From assembly GCA_023403845.1 (NCBI GenBank), contig JAEYDL010000026.1, positions 62,001 through 126,000 of the forward strand: a stretch of DNA of 64,000 nt, given 5' to 3'. Shown in pieces: positions 1 to 6,689 of the stretch (within the stretch, counting starts at the first letter, position 1; the number at the start of each line of letters is the position of its first letter). A program made the position numbers and the translations under genes. Below the pieces are notes generated by a model. It did no database searches. It saw only the letters and a program-made list of their open reading frames with translations, and was not told the origin of the DNA. The DNA comes from Pseudomonadota bacterium. GTDB lineage: Bacteria; Desulfobacterota; Desulfovibrionia; Desulfovibrionales; Desulfovibrionaceae.

Positions 1-2
1 AC

Positions 3-587
3 GTCGGCGTATGTCATATGTATGTGGACAAGGGTGCCGACCACAGGATGGCTCTGAAGCTTGCCCTGAACGGCAAGGTGCAGCGTCCTGGCGTATGTAA
101 TGCACTCGAATGTCTCCTCGTGCACCGGGATGAGGCTGCAGACTTTCTGCCCGAGCTCGCCGCTGCCGCGCCGCAGGTAGAATTCCGTTCCTGCCCGGAA
201 TCATTCCCTTTTCTCGCGCAACGATCCCCCAATGTCGTTCCGCTCCATCCTAATGATCTGGGACAGGAGTTCCATGACCTGATTCTTGCCGTCCGTGTGG
301 TGGCCTCGCTGGACGAAGCTCTGGATCACATAGCCCGTTACGGTTCCCACCATACGGAAGTGATCTGCACCAACGACCACACCAACGCCATGCGCTTCCT
401 GCGTGAAGCTGATGCGTCACTTACTACGGTCAATGCCTCAAGCCGTTTCAACGACGGAGGTCAGCTTGGACTCGGCGCTGAAATAGGCATCTGCACGACC
501 AAGCTTCACTCCTATGGAGCCATGGGGGTACGCGAACTGACAACTACCAAATTCGTGGCCCTGGGCACGGGACAAATTCGGGAGTAA
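3..587 (+). CDS. proA: Glutamate-5-semialdehyde dehydrogenase (gamma-glutamyl phosphate reductase), 3' part
   Basis: Second step of proline synthesis: NADPH-dependent reduction of gamma-glutamyl phosphate to glutamate-5-semialdehyde in the cytoplasm. The reading frame is open to the window edge, so the N-terminal half lies outside and the ATG at 18 is internal: the residues before it (VGVCH) continue the family pattern 'GxCHxYVD'. The catalytic cysteine is in 'RPGVCNALE' (codon at 96-98). The C-terminal half follows the aldehyde dehydrogenase fold, including 'NASSRFNDGGQLGLGAEIG' and the end 'MGVRELTTTKFVALGTGQIRE', which is typical of ProA. It ends 3 bp before nadD, so the two are probably cotranscribed. 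The partner kinase proB is not in the window. Confidence 0.95.
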   Translation, partial: VGVCHMYVDKGADHRMALKLALNGKVQRPGVCNALECLLVHRDEAADFLPELAAAAPQVEFRSCPESFPFLAQRSPNVVPLHPNDLGQEFHDLILAVRVVASLDEALDHIARYGSHHTEVICTNDHTNAMRFLREADASLTTVNASSRFNDGGQLGLGAEIGICTTKLHSYGAMGVRELTTTKFVALGTGQIRE

Positions 588-590
588 GCC

Positions 591-1304
591 ATGCCCAATA
601 CTGAAAATCTGATGGGAATTCTTGGTGGAACCTTCAATCCCGTACATATAGGGCACCTGAGGCTAGCGGCAGCGGTTGCGGATGCTCTGCATCTTGAGGC
701 TCTGGAGTTCATGCCCTGTGCCGTTCCGCCGCACAAACCGGACGCAGCTCTGCTTCCCTTTGAAATGCGGGTCTCTCTTCTCAATGCCGCACTTGAGAAC
801 GGACCAGGCAACCGAACCCGTTTTTCCGTCAGCACTCTGGAAGGAGAACTTTCCGTCCCTTCCTATACATGGAATCTTATTGGCGCCTGGTGTGAACGTC
901 ATCCCGATAAAAAACCGCTGTTCATTCTCGGGGGTGAAGACTTCGCCAATCTGGGGTCATGGTTCCGGGGAATGGAGCTTCCCCTGCGTACCTCTCTTGC
1001 TGTAGTTCCAAGAGCGAATTTTCAGGAGGCGGCGTTCCGACACATGATAATGCGGTATTGGCCGGAGGCTCAGGTGCAGGCGTTTCCGGACAGTGAAGGC
1101 ATTCTGTATGCTGAACTTGCCCCTGGAGCGACCTGCTTCTTCCTGCCTCTGCCCGTCCTGGACATCAGTTCTTCCCTTATAAGAAGAAAATGGCTGGAGG
1201 GTGGAAATATTCGCTATCTTGCTCCTGATCCGGTCATTGAGCTGATGCGAGGCTGCGAAAAAGAAATCCGCCGCTTCTGGTCCGGAACTCCAGATTATTC
1301 CTGA
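591..1304 (+). CDS. nadD: Nicotinate-nucleotide adenylyltransferase
   Basis: Adenylylates nicotinate mononucleotide to deamido-NAD in the late, shared part of NAD synthesis. The 237-residue protein opens with the nucleotidyltransferase signature GGTFNPVHIGH (residues 12-22), whose two histidines bind ATP. It ends with the second signature ISSSLIRR (192-199). Both are diagnostic of the NadD/CoaD-type fold. The ATG follows GGAG inside the end of proA by a short spacer, and the proA-nadD link is common in bacteria. The nadC-nadA-nadB operon at 45.9-49.6 kb would supply its substrate. The length is slightly above the usual 190-220 residues because of a longer C-terminal tail. Confidence 0.95.
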   Translation: MPNTENLMGILGGTFNPVHIGHLRLAAAVADALHLEALEFMPCAVPPHKPDAALLPFEMRVSLLNAALENGPGNRTRFSVSTLEGELSVPSYTWNLIGAWCERHPDKKPLFILGGEDFANLGSWFRGMELPLRTSLAVVPRANFQEAAFRHMIMRYWPEAQVQAFPDSEGILYAELAPGATCFFLPLPVLDISSSLIRRKWLEGGNIRYLAPDPVIELMRGCEKEIRRFWSGTPDYS

Positions 1305-1465
1305 TGATACGAGTCTTTCTCCATACCCGTACAGCCCAGACGGCCAACGGGGCCCTCCTGGCCACCTTGGAAAAAGGCGCTGCGACGGTATTCCTTTGCA
1401 ACAAATTCTTCTCCTATGGATTGACGACAGCTCGTATCCTTGTCTACAACAAACAAACTATCTAG
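1304..1465 (+). CDS. Possible 53-residue ORF overlapping the nadD stop
   Basis: An open frame starts at an ATG overlapping the nadD stop by one base (ATGA) and runs 53 codons to a TAG at 1463-1465. It fills nearly all the space before the binding-protein gene. The peptide starts MIRVFLHTRTAQ and ends ARILVYNKQTI; it contains no aspartate or proline and has no recognisable domain. The only ribosome-site candidate is a weak GGAA inside nadD. The overlap and the filled gap are suggestive, but the length could arise by chance. No function is proposed. Confidence 0.22.
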   Translation: MIRVFLHTRTAQTANGALLATLEKGAATVFLCNKFFSYGLTTARILVYNKQTI

Positions 1466-1476
1466 AGGAGGACTCA

Positions 1477-2220
1477 ATGTTTCGTACCGTATTGTTCAGC
1501 CTGTTGGCTCTGTTCCTGTTCGCCGGCCCCGTTCTGGCCGAAGACAAGTCTCTCGTCGTCGCCAGCAATCCCACCTGGCCGCCCATGGAATTTTTGGATG
1601 AAGACAAAAATATCATCGGCTATGATCGGGATATCATGGAAGCCATCGCCAAGGAAACCGGCCTGAACCTCACCTTCCGCAACACCGCATGGGACGGGAT
1701 CTTCGCTACGCTGGAATCGGATCAGACCCAGATTATCGCCTCATGCGTGACCATCACGGAAAAGCGCAAGAAAAATTACATCTTTTCCGATCCATACTAT
1801 GAAGTACACCAGGCTCTGGTCGTCGCGAAGGACTCTTCGATCAGCAAGCCTGAAGATCTAAAAGGAAAAACTGTCGGGGTGCAAATCGGAACCACGGCCG
1901 TTGAGGCTCTGCGCAAAATGAACGACAAAAGCATTACCATTCGTACCTATGACGAAGTGGGACTTGTCTTTGAAGACATGCGCAATGGTCGTCTTGACGC
2001 CGTTATGTGTGATGACCCGGTCGCCCGTTACTATGCCAGCCGCAAGAAGGGTTACGAAAACCTGATGAAGGTTGCCTTCCTCACTGAGGATACCGAATAC
2101 GTGGGTTTTGTCGTGCGGAAGGACAACAAGGCTCTGGCGGATAAAATCAATCAGGGTCTGAAGGCCATCCGCGAAAATGGGGAAGAGAAAAAGATTCGTG
2201 TCAAATGGCTTGGCGAATAA
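1477..2220 (+). CDS. Amino-acid ABC transporter substrate-binding protein (family 3)
   Basis: Periplasmic receptor of the polar-amino-acid (HisJ/GlnH-like) type, 247 residues. The start at 1477 is chosen because it follows AGAGGAGGA with good spacing and gives a clean Sec signal peptide (MFRTVLFSLLALFLFAGPVLA, cleavage after ALA); an upstream frame extension lacks these. The mature part starts with the family pattern 'LVVASNPTWPPMEFLDEDKNIIGYDRDIMEAIAKE', and the hinge region 'GKTVGVQIGTTA' and 'YDEVGLVFEDMRNGRLDAVMCD' are also typical. No permease or ATPase gene is adjacent, so it is an orphan receptor or pairs with a transporter elsewhere. The ligand cannot be told from sequence. A strong intrinsic terminator follows. 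Confidence 0.9.
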   Translation: MFRTVLFSLLALFLFAGPVLAEDKSLVVASNPTWPPMEFLDEDKNIIGYDRDIMEAIAKETGLNLTFRNTAWDGIFATLESDQTQIIASCVTITEKRKKNYIFSDPYYEVHQALVVAKDSSISKPEDLKGKTVGVQIGTTAVEALRKMNDKSITIRTYDEVGLVFEDMRNGRLDAVMCDDPVARYYASRKKGYENLMKVAFLTEDTEYVGFVVRKDNKALADKINQGLKAIRENGEEKKIRVKWLGE

Positions 2221-2245
2221 ATTTTCGTTTTGCGTTCCGTTTGAG

Positions 2246-2272
2246 GCCTGCAGGATTTCCTGCAGGCTTTTT
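2246..2272 (+). terminator. Intrinsic terminator after the binding-protein gene
   Basis: Perfect 10-bp stem GCCTGCAGGA / TCCTGCAGGC with a 2-nt spacer, followed by TTTTT. The T-run merges directly into the palindromic element that starts at 2272. Confidence 0.9.
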
Positions 2273-2345
2273 GTATGGAGAGCCCCCCCGCTATGCGGTG
2301 GGGCTCTCCATACAATCAAATCGCCCCTTGAAGGGGCGGTCATGA
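2272..2345 (+). repeat. Dispersed two-hairpin palindromic element, copy 1
   Basis: A 43-bp hairpin (2272-2314) bounded by 9-bp inverted ends TGTATGGAG / CTCCATACA has a G/C-rich stem and the centre CGCTATGCG. It is followed by a spacer (AATCAAAT) and a second small hairpin, CGCCCC-TTGAA-GGGGCG (2322-2338), ending in TCATGA. The same two-hairpin unit recurs at 43713-43787 in the opposite orientation, and the first hairpin recurs in degenerate form at 5041-5077. It encodes nothing. All three copies abut the T-run of an intrinsic terminator. It resembles REP-like or miniature palindromic elements, but I do not recognise a named family. Confidence 0.8.
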
Positions 2346-2348
2346 CTA

Positions 2349-2420
2349 TGGGCACCAACTCTCTGGAACAGAGACGGTGAAGTCCCTCTGTTCAGCCCCG
2401 TACTGTGACGGGTACGATTT
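2349..2420 (+). promoter_or_regulatory. Cobalamin-riboswitch-like core, apparently truncated
   Basis: The stretch GGAAC...GGTGAAGTCC (2376-2385)...CAGCCCCG-TACTGTGACGGG (2393-2412) matches the order and spacing of the conserved 5' core of cobalamin riboswitches (GGGAA..GGTGAAA.TCC..GC.GCCCC...ACTGT.A). A supporting stem GAACAGAG / CTCTGTTC encloses the GGTGAAGTCC loop. The expected 3' half (GGGAAGG, GATGA and the B12 box AG.CAGGAGAC) is not found before gdhA. The 5' side is cut close to the palindromic element. I read it as a decayed or truncated riboswitch. gdhA is not a usual B12-controlled gene. Confidence 0.4.
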
Positions 2421-2669
2421 GGGAATCGTATACATTTTTGTAATACAAATCTGAACAAATGATCTTTTGATAAAAAAACGCCAAAAAGCGCTTGATTCCT
2501 GTATCTAAAAGGTCTAAATCCAGTCATGGATGCACGTTATTCCTGCTTTTCAGAAAGATACGATGCATTGATTGCGTGTAACCAGAGTGAGCAGTCTACA
2601 TTTGGTACAAAAATGTAAAACTTTTGAACCTACATGGTTCTGCAGGCGATTTCGCCAGGGAGCACAGAC
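2421..2669 (+). other. gdhA upstream region, non-coding
   Basis: About 250 bp without a credible gene. It has a small hairpin (GTACGATT/AATCGTAT) at the end of the riboswitch-like block and A/T-rich stretches likely to hold the gdhA promoter. No confident -35/-10 pair or operator could be assigned. Confidence 0.5.
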
Positions 2670-4028
2670 ATGGCTTCGAATTATGTCCAGAAAGTTATTC
2701 GGAAAGTAAAAAAGAATAATCCGCACCAGCCCGAATTTCTTCAGGCACTGGAAGAAGTTCTGAATTCACTGTCCCCTCTTTTCGAGCGGGATTCCAAGTA
2801 TCAGGAAAACGGTATTCTTGAGCGTATTGTGGAACCAGAGCGGCAGATTATCTTCCGGGTGGCCTGGACGGACGACAAGGGTCGTGTCCAGGTGAATACC
2901 GGCTATCGGGTACAATACAATTCGGCGCTCGGTCCCTACAAGGGCGGATTCCGTTTTCACCCCAGCGTCAACATCAGCATTCTCAAGTTCCTTGGATTTG
3001 AACAAATTTTCAAGAACAGCCTGACCGGGTTGCCCATCGGCGGCGGCAAGGGGGGCAGCGATTTCGACCCCAAGGGCAAGTCCGAAGCCGAAATCATGCG
3101 TTTCTGCCAGGCCTTTATGACAGAGGCTTCCCGTTATCTCGGGAATACCATTGATGTGCCTGCTGGCGACATAGGCGTCGGCGCACGGGAAATCGGCTAT
3201 ATGTTCGGCCAGTACAAGCGTCTGACTTCCCGCTTTGAAGGCATTCTGACCGGCAAGGGACTCAAGTGGGGTGGTTCGCTCGCCCGCAAGGAAGCAACCG
3301 GCTACGGCAGCGTCTACTTCGCCTCCAATATGCTCAAAGCGCGTGGTCGGGACATCGAAGGTTCGACTTGCGCCGTCTCCGGTTCCGGCAACGTGGCCAT
3401 TTATACGGTGGAAAAACTGTATCAGCTGGGAGCCAAACCCGTCACGGTCAGTGACTCCCGCGGCTGCATCTATCAGCCTTCCGGTATCAATCTGGAAGTG
3501 CTCAAGCAGGTCAAGGAAATTGAGCGCGCTTCCCTGACGCGCTATGCCGAACTGTGCACCGATGCCAAGTACGTATCCGTCAAGGATTATCCCAAAAATC
3601 AACACCCCGTATGGAACGTTCCCTGTCAGCTGGCCTTCCCCAGCGCCACGCAAAATGAACTGACTGGGGAAGATGCGGCCAATCTGCTCAAGAATGGTTG
3701 TACCCTTGTCAGTGAGGGCGCCAACATGCCTTCCACCCCTGATGCCGTGGAACTCTTCCTGCAGAACGGAATAGCCTACGGTCCCGGAAAGTGCGCCAAC
3801 GCCGGCGGCGTTGCCACCAGCCAGCTTGAAATGGCGCAGAATGCCTGTATGCTCTCCTGGAGCTTTGAAGAAGTCGACGCCAAGCTCAAAAACATCATGG
3901 GCAACATCTTCAATGCGGCCCACTCCACAGCTGAGGAATTCGGAGTTCCGGGCAACTATGTCCTTGGCGGCAATATTGCCGGTTTCCGTAAGGTGGCCGA
4001 TTCCATGATTGAACAGGGTCTCTATTAA
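2670..4028 (+). CDS. gdhA: NADP-type glutamate dehydrogenase
   Basis: Reversible reductive amination of 2-oxoglutarate to glutamate, an ammonia-assimilation entry point. The 452-residue protein matches the hexameric bacterial GDH closely. It has 'VEPERQIIFRVAWTDDKGRVQVN' near residue 55, the dimer/substrate region 'GPYKGGFRFHPSVN', and the catalytic lysine in 'PIGGGKGGSDFDPKGK' (about K127). It also has 'VPAGDIGVGAREIGYM', the dinucleotide fold 'AVSGSGNVAIY' and the C-terminal 'KCANAGGVATSQLEM'. The start at 2670 is preferred over the ATG at 2634 because AGGGAG lies just upstream and the N-terminus then matches E. coli GdhA in length. It is a single-gene unit with its own terminator. Confidence 0.96.
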   Translation: MASNYVQKVIRKVKKNNPHQPEFLQALEEVLNSLSPLFERDSKYQENGILERIVEPERQIIFRVAWTDDKGRVQVNTGYRVQYNSALGPYKGGFRFHPSVNISILKFLGFEQIFKNSLTGLPIGGGKGGSDFDPKGKSEAEIMRFCQAFMTEASRYLGNTIDVPAGDIGVGAREIGYMFGQYKRLTSRFEGILTGKGLKWGGSLARKEATGYGSVYFASNMLKARGRDIEGSTCAVSGSGNVAIYTVEKLYQLGAKPVTVSDSRGCIYQPSGINLEVLKQVKEIERASLTRYAELCTDAKYVSVKDYPKNQHPVWNVPCQLAFPSATQNELTGEDAANLLKNGCTLVSEGANMPSTPDAVELFLQNGIAYGPGKCANAGGVATSQLEMAQNACMLSWSFEEVDAKLKNIMGNIFNAAHSTAEEFGVPGNYVLGGNIAGFRKVADSMIEQGLY

Positions 4029-4053
4029 TCAGTTATTCTCTCCCGGACATGCA

Positions 4054-4102
4054 GGGGCATACGGAAACGTCAGAAGGACGTCCTCCGTGTGCCCCTTGTT
4101 TT
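4054..4102 (+). terminator. Intrinsic terminator after gdhA
   Basis: Long stem GGGGCATACGGA / TCCGTGTGCCCC extended inward by AACGTC/GACGT, followed by TTGTTTT. An ORF that starts inside this hairpin (4049-4351) is therefore not credible. Confidence 0.85.
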
Positions 4103-4570
4103 GACTCCACACTTCCCCCTTGTGCCATCCAAAATGTTGTGGAATTCTTAACACAAGAAAGGGCATGGCCGAATGCTTTCCGTAATTCTCCGCCCCCCCA
4201 ACAGGAGATCAAAAACAGCTATCGTGACTCTCTTCCGGATGAACACGGAGTCGCATCTGGCAGAGAATGTCCCAAGCAGAAACAGACCGATAGTCTTTCA
4301 GGTTCTTTTTATGTTGTAAAATACCTTATTATTCAAACATATTGCATATAACAGCAAGAATCAGACATGAAATGAACACCGAGTAGATATTTTTATTTTC
4401 TAAAAATTCCAGTATGCTGTCGTTTCAGTTGCAAGCCCGTATTGGGATCTCTTTCTCTCCCCTGACTTGAGAATCTCGTTACATTTACGTAAAATACATG
4501 AATTGAGCAATTTCCTGCCGTACTGGAAAGTGGTAAAACTGCGCCCGGGCCTTTAACAACAAGGAATCAG
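4103..4570. other. A/T-rich intergenic region
   Basis: About 470 bp between the gdhA terminator and the small membrane-protein gene. It is visibly more A/T-rich than its neighbours, especially 4300-4420 and 4480-4510, and has no credible gene, RNA or repeat. It presumably carries the promoter for the gene at 4571. Confidence 0.5.
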
Positions 4571-4993
4571 ATGATGAGCAGCACGATAATAAATATCGGG
4601 ATAGCGATCCTTTTAGGATTCTTCATTTTGTTTATTCTGGGCTATGCCATCAGAAACAAGCGGAAGGATGAGGACCTGTTCGATCCTATTTTCCGTCTGT
4701 TCAAGGCATTAGCTATTCTTGCTGCCTATATCGCGGGATTCATTTATCTTATTTATGGGGCTTGGGTCACGTTCTCCGAGTTTGAATCCCTTCGTTATGA
4801 AAGCGTTGTTTCCATCACCTGGTTTGGACTCCTCACATTGGCAGCAACCGCCTTGTTCACGCGCAGTTATATCAGTGGAGGCTTTGCACAGGAAATCAAC
4901 AGACTGAAAAAGCTCGCTGATTCTCAGGAAGAACGGATCAAAGCACTCGAAAAGAAAATAGATCGGAAAAAGTCTGAAAAAAACGAAAACTGA
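4571..4993 (+). CDS. Small inner-membrane protein with C-terminal coiled coil, function unknown
   Basis: A 140-residue protein not recognised as any named family. It has an N-terminal hydrophobic segment (about residues 6-26, IGIAILLGFFILFILGYAI) followed by a basic/acidic loop (RNKRKDEDLFDP). Two more hydrophobic segments follow at about 44-68 and 80-98. A charged C-terminal helix (about 105-140, 'INRLKKLADSQEERIKALEKKI') has heptad-like spacing and a lysine-rich end. The layout suggests a membrane-anchored scaffold or accessory subunit. AAGGAA precedes the tandem ATG pair at 4571/4574. It stands alone between gdhA and the convergent met operon. Composition and start signal support a real gene; the role is open. 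Confidence 0.72.
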   Translation: MMSSTIINIGIAILLGFFILFILGYAIRNKRKDEDLFDPIFRLFKALAILAAYIAGFIYLIYGAWVTFSEFESLRYESVVSITWFGLLTLAATALFTRSYISGGFAQEINRLKKLADSQEERIKALEKKIDRKKSEKNEN

Positions 4994-5040
4994 TGATTGC
5001 ACAAGCACACTATGTGTCATTGCGCTGTCGAAAACAGAAA

Positions 5041-5077
5041 GAGAACCCCGTGCTTAGCGCGGGACTCTCTCCATACA
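5041..5077 (-). repeat. Dispersed palindromic element, copy 2 (degenerate)
   Basis: GAGAACCCCGTGC-TTAG-CGCGGGACTC-TCTCCATACA aligns with the first hairpin of the copies at 2272 and 43713. It keeps one terminal repeat (CTCCATACA) while the other end has decayed to AAGAGA. The second hairpin (GCCCC-TTGAA-GGGGC) is absent. Read on the minus strand, it starts exactly at the end of the T-run of the metNIQ terminator. Confidence 0.6.
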
Positions 5078-5108
5078 AAAAGCCCTGTCGTTTTTATCGA
5101 CAGGGCTT
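5077..5108 (-). terminator. Intrinsic terminator of the metN-metI-metQ operon
   Basis: On the minus strand, AAGCCCTGTCG / CGACAGGGCTT gives an 11-bp perfect stem with a 7-nt loop followed by TTTTT. It lies 22 bp past the metQ stop. Confidence 0.9.
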
Positions 5109-5129
5109 ATCTGTCATATAGAATGACCG

Positions 5130-5939
5130 CTATTTTGCTGGCACGACAGCGCCTTCATATTTTTTGTTCATATACTCTTTGACCTTATCGCTCTTGAGTG
5201 CATCAGCAAGGGCCTTGAGTTCGGGGCGATCCTCTTCCCCGGCCCGCACGGCGAGAACATTGGCGTAAGTCGTCGCGGCAACAGAGTCAGAGGCTTCAAC
5301 TGCCAGCGCGTCATCAACCTTCAATCCTCCCAAAATGGCATAATTGCCGTTAATGATGGCGATATCCACATCAGGCAACGCGCGTACAAGTTGAGCAGCT
5401 TCGATTTCTTCAATTTTTAGTTTCTTGGGGTTTTCGGCGATATCGCGACGAGTTGCCGTGAGTCCGGCTCCATCCTTAAGCTTGATAAGCCCCTCAGACT
5501 GCATGAGAAGAAGGGCACGTGCCTCATTGGTTGTATCATTAGGCACAGCTACAAGGGCCCCATCCTTCAGCTCTGCCACGGACTTGGTCCTGCCCGCATA
5601 AATTCCGAACGGCTCATAGTGGACTGCCGCAATGGATACAAGCGAAGTTCCCTTTTCTCTGTTAAAATCGTCAAGGTAGGGTTTATGCTGGAAGAAATTT
5701 GCATCCAGTTCCTTGCCTTCGAGAGCTATATTGGGTTGTACATAGTCGGAGTATTCGATGATCTTTACTTCATATCCCTGCGGCTTCAAAATTTCGCTGG
5801 CAGCCTTGAGTATCTCGGCGTGCGGCGTAGGTGAAGCGCCGACGCGAATCTGCGTAGCTGCAGAGGCTGCTTCCAACGAACCGGCGGTCAGAGCCAGGGA
5901 TAATGCAGCAGTTAGAAAAACGGTCCGAAATCTGTTCAT
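5130..5939 (-). CDS. metQ: Methionine ABC transporter substrate-binding protein (NlpA/MetQ family)
   Basis: Binds methionine in the periplasm for the MetNI importer. The 269-residue protein starts with a Sec signal peptide (MNRFRTVFLTAALSLALTAG...ASA) and continues with family marks 'IRVGASPTPHAEILKAASEILKPQGYEVKIIEYSDYVQPNIALEGKELDANFFQHKPYLDDFN' (given in pieces: VGASPTPHAEIL, YVQPNIAL, DANFFQHKPYLD). It also shows 'VPNDTTNEARAL' and 'IINGNYAI'. Most family members are lipoproteins; here no cysteine follows the signal peptide, so it should be a soluble periplasmic protein. GGGGGAA lies just before the ATG. It is the last gene of metN-metI-metQ and is followed by a terminator. Confidence 0.93.
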   Translation of the reverse strand: MNRFRTVFLTAALSLALTAGSLEAASAATQIRVGASPTPHAEILKAASEILKPQGYEVKIIEYSDYVQPNIALEGKELDANFFQHKPYLDDFNREKGTSLVSIAAVHYEPFGIYAGRTKSVAELKDGALVAVPNDTTNEARALLLMQSEGLIKLKDGAGLTATRRDIAENPKKLKIEEIEAAQLVRALPDVDIAIINGNYAILGGLKVDDALAVEASDSVAATTYANVLAVRAGEEDRPELKALADALKSDKVKEYMNKKYEGAVVPAK

Positions 5940-6023
5940 GGTATTCCCCCATCTGAAGTTTGTTATGATTCATGCCACGACTCTCTCGTCATATCAATCT
6001 TCAGCATCTCCGAGTCTGAAAAA

Positions 6024-6689
6024 TCAGGAGATGCGTCGATCGCTACGCTTTGTAGCCCAGTTTCCCACGCTTTGAAATATTTGTACGATCACAATGAGAA
6101 GAACTACGGTCGCAAACATAATGTCTGTTTGATACCGATTGTATCCATACATGATTGCCAGTTTGCCAAGCCCACCACCTCCCACGGCGCCGGACATGGC
6201 CGAATAACCAAGAATAGTGGTGGCCGCAATGGCACTACCGTTAATAAGCGAAGGAGTCGCTTCCGGCAGCAGTACCTTCAGAATGATCTGTATGGTGGAT
6301 GCCCCCATGGACTGTGCGGCCTCGACCACTCCCGAATCGACTTCCAGCAGGGACGACTCTACAAGGCGAGCGACGAAGGGAGCTGCGGCAATGACCAGTG
6401 GTACAACCGTCGCGTTGTTTCCGATCGTGGTACCTACCAGTATCCTGGTCAGAGGAATGACGGCAATCATGAGGATCAGGAACGGGAACGAGCGGGTCAG
6501 GTTCACGATTACATCCAGAACCGCATACACCACCGGACAGGGCTTGATGCCGTCCTGTCTGCAGATGACAAGCACTGTTCCCATGATCATGCCGAAGACA
6601 TATGAAAAAAATGTGGAAAGCAGCGTCATGTACAACGTGTCCACAACGCCTTCCATCAGCATGGCCAGCGTATCCTGATCAAACATCAT
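6024..6689 (-). CDS. metI: Methionine ABC transporter permease
   Basis: Membrane channel subunit of the methionine importer, 221 residues with about five hydrophobic helices. The cytoplasmic coupling 'EAA' loop is 'EAAQSMGASTIQIILKVLLPEA', which fits into the groove of MetN. 'NLTRSFPFLILMIAVIPLTR' and 'GGGGLGKLAIMYGYNRYQ' are characteristic of MetI. GGAGGAT precedes the tandem ATG at 6689. It overlaps the end of metN by 11 bp, indicating translational coupling. Gene order ATPase-permease-binding protein is standard for metNIQ. Confidence 0.95.
   Translation of the reverse strand: MMFDQDTLAMLMEGVVDTLYMTLLSTFFSYVFGMIMGTVLVICRQDGIKPCPVVYAVLDVIVNLTRSFPFLILMIAVIPLTRILVGTTIGNNATVVPLVIAAAPFVARLVESSLLEVDSGVVEAAQSMGASTIQIILKVLLPEATPSLINGSAIAATTILGYSAMSGAVGGGGLGKLAIMYGYNRYQTDIMFATVVLLIVIVQIFQSVGNWATKRSDRRIS

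Noticed and set aside
2766..3923. 385-codon ORF on the minus strand of gdhA
   Set aside because: It is a shadow of the G/C-biased third positions of gdhA with no matching domain; the same applies to long antisense ORFs over lon, leuS, tyrS and ribBA.
4049..4351. 100-codon ORF after gdhA
   Set aside because: It starts inside the gdhA terminator hairpin, has no ribosome site and shows unnatural composition.
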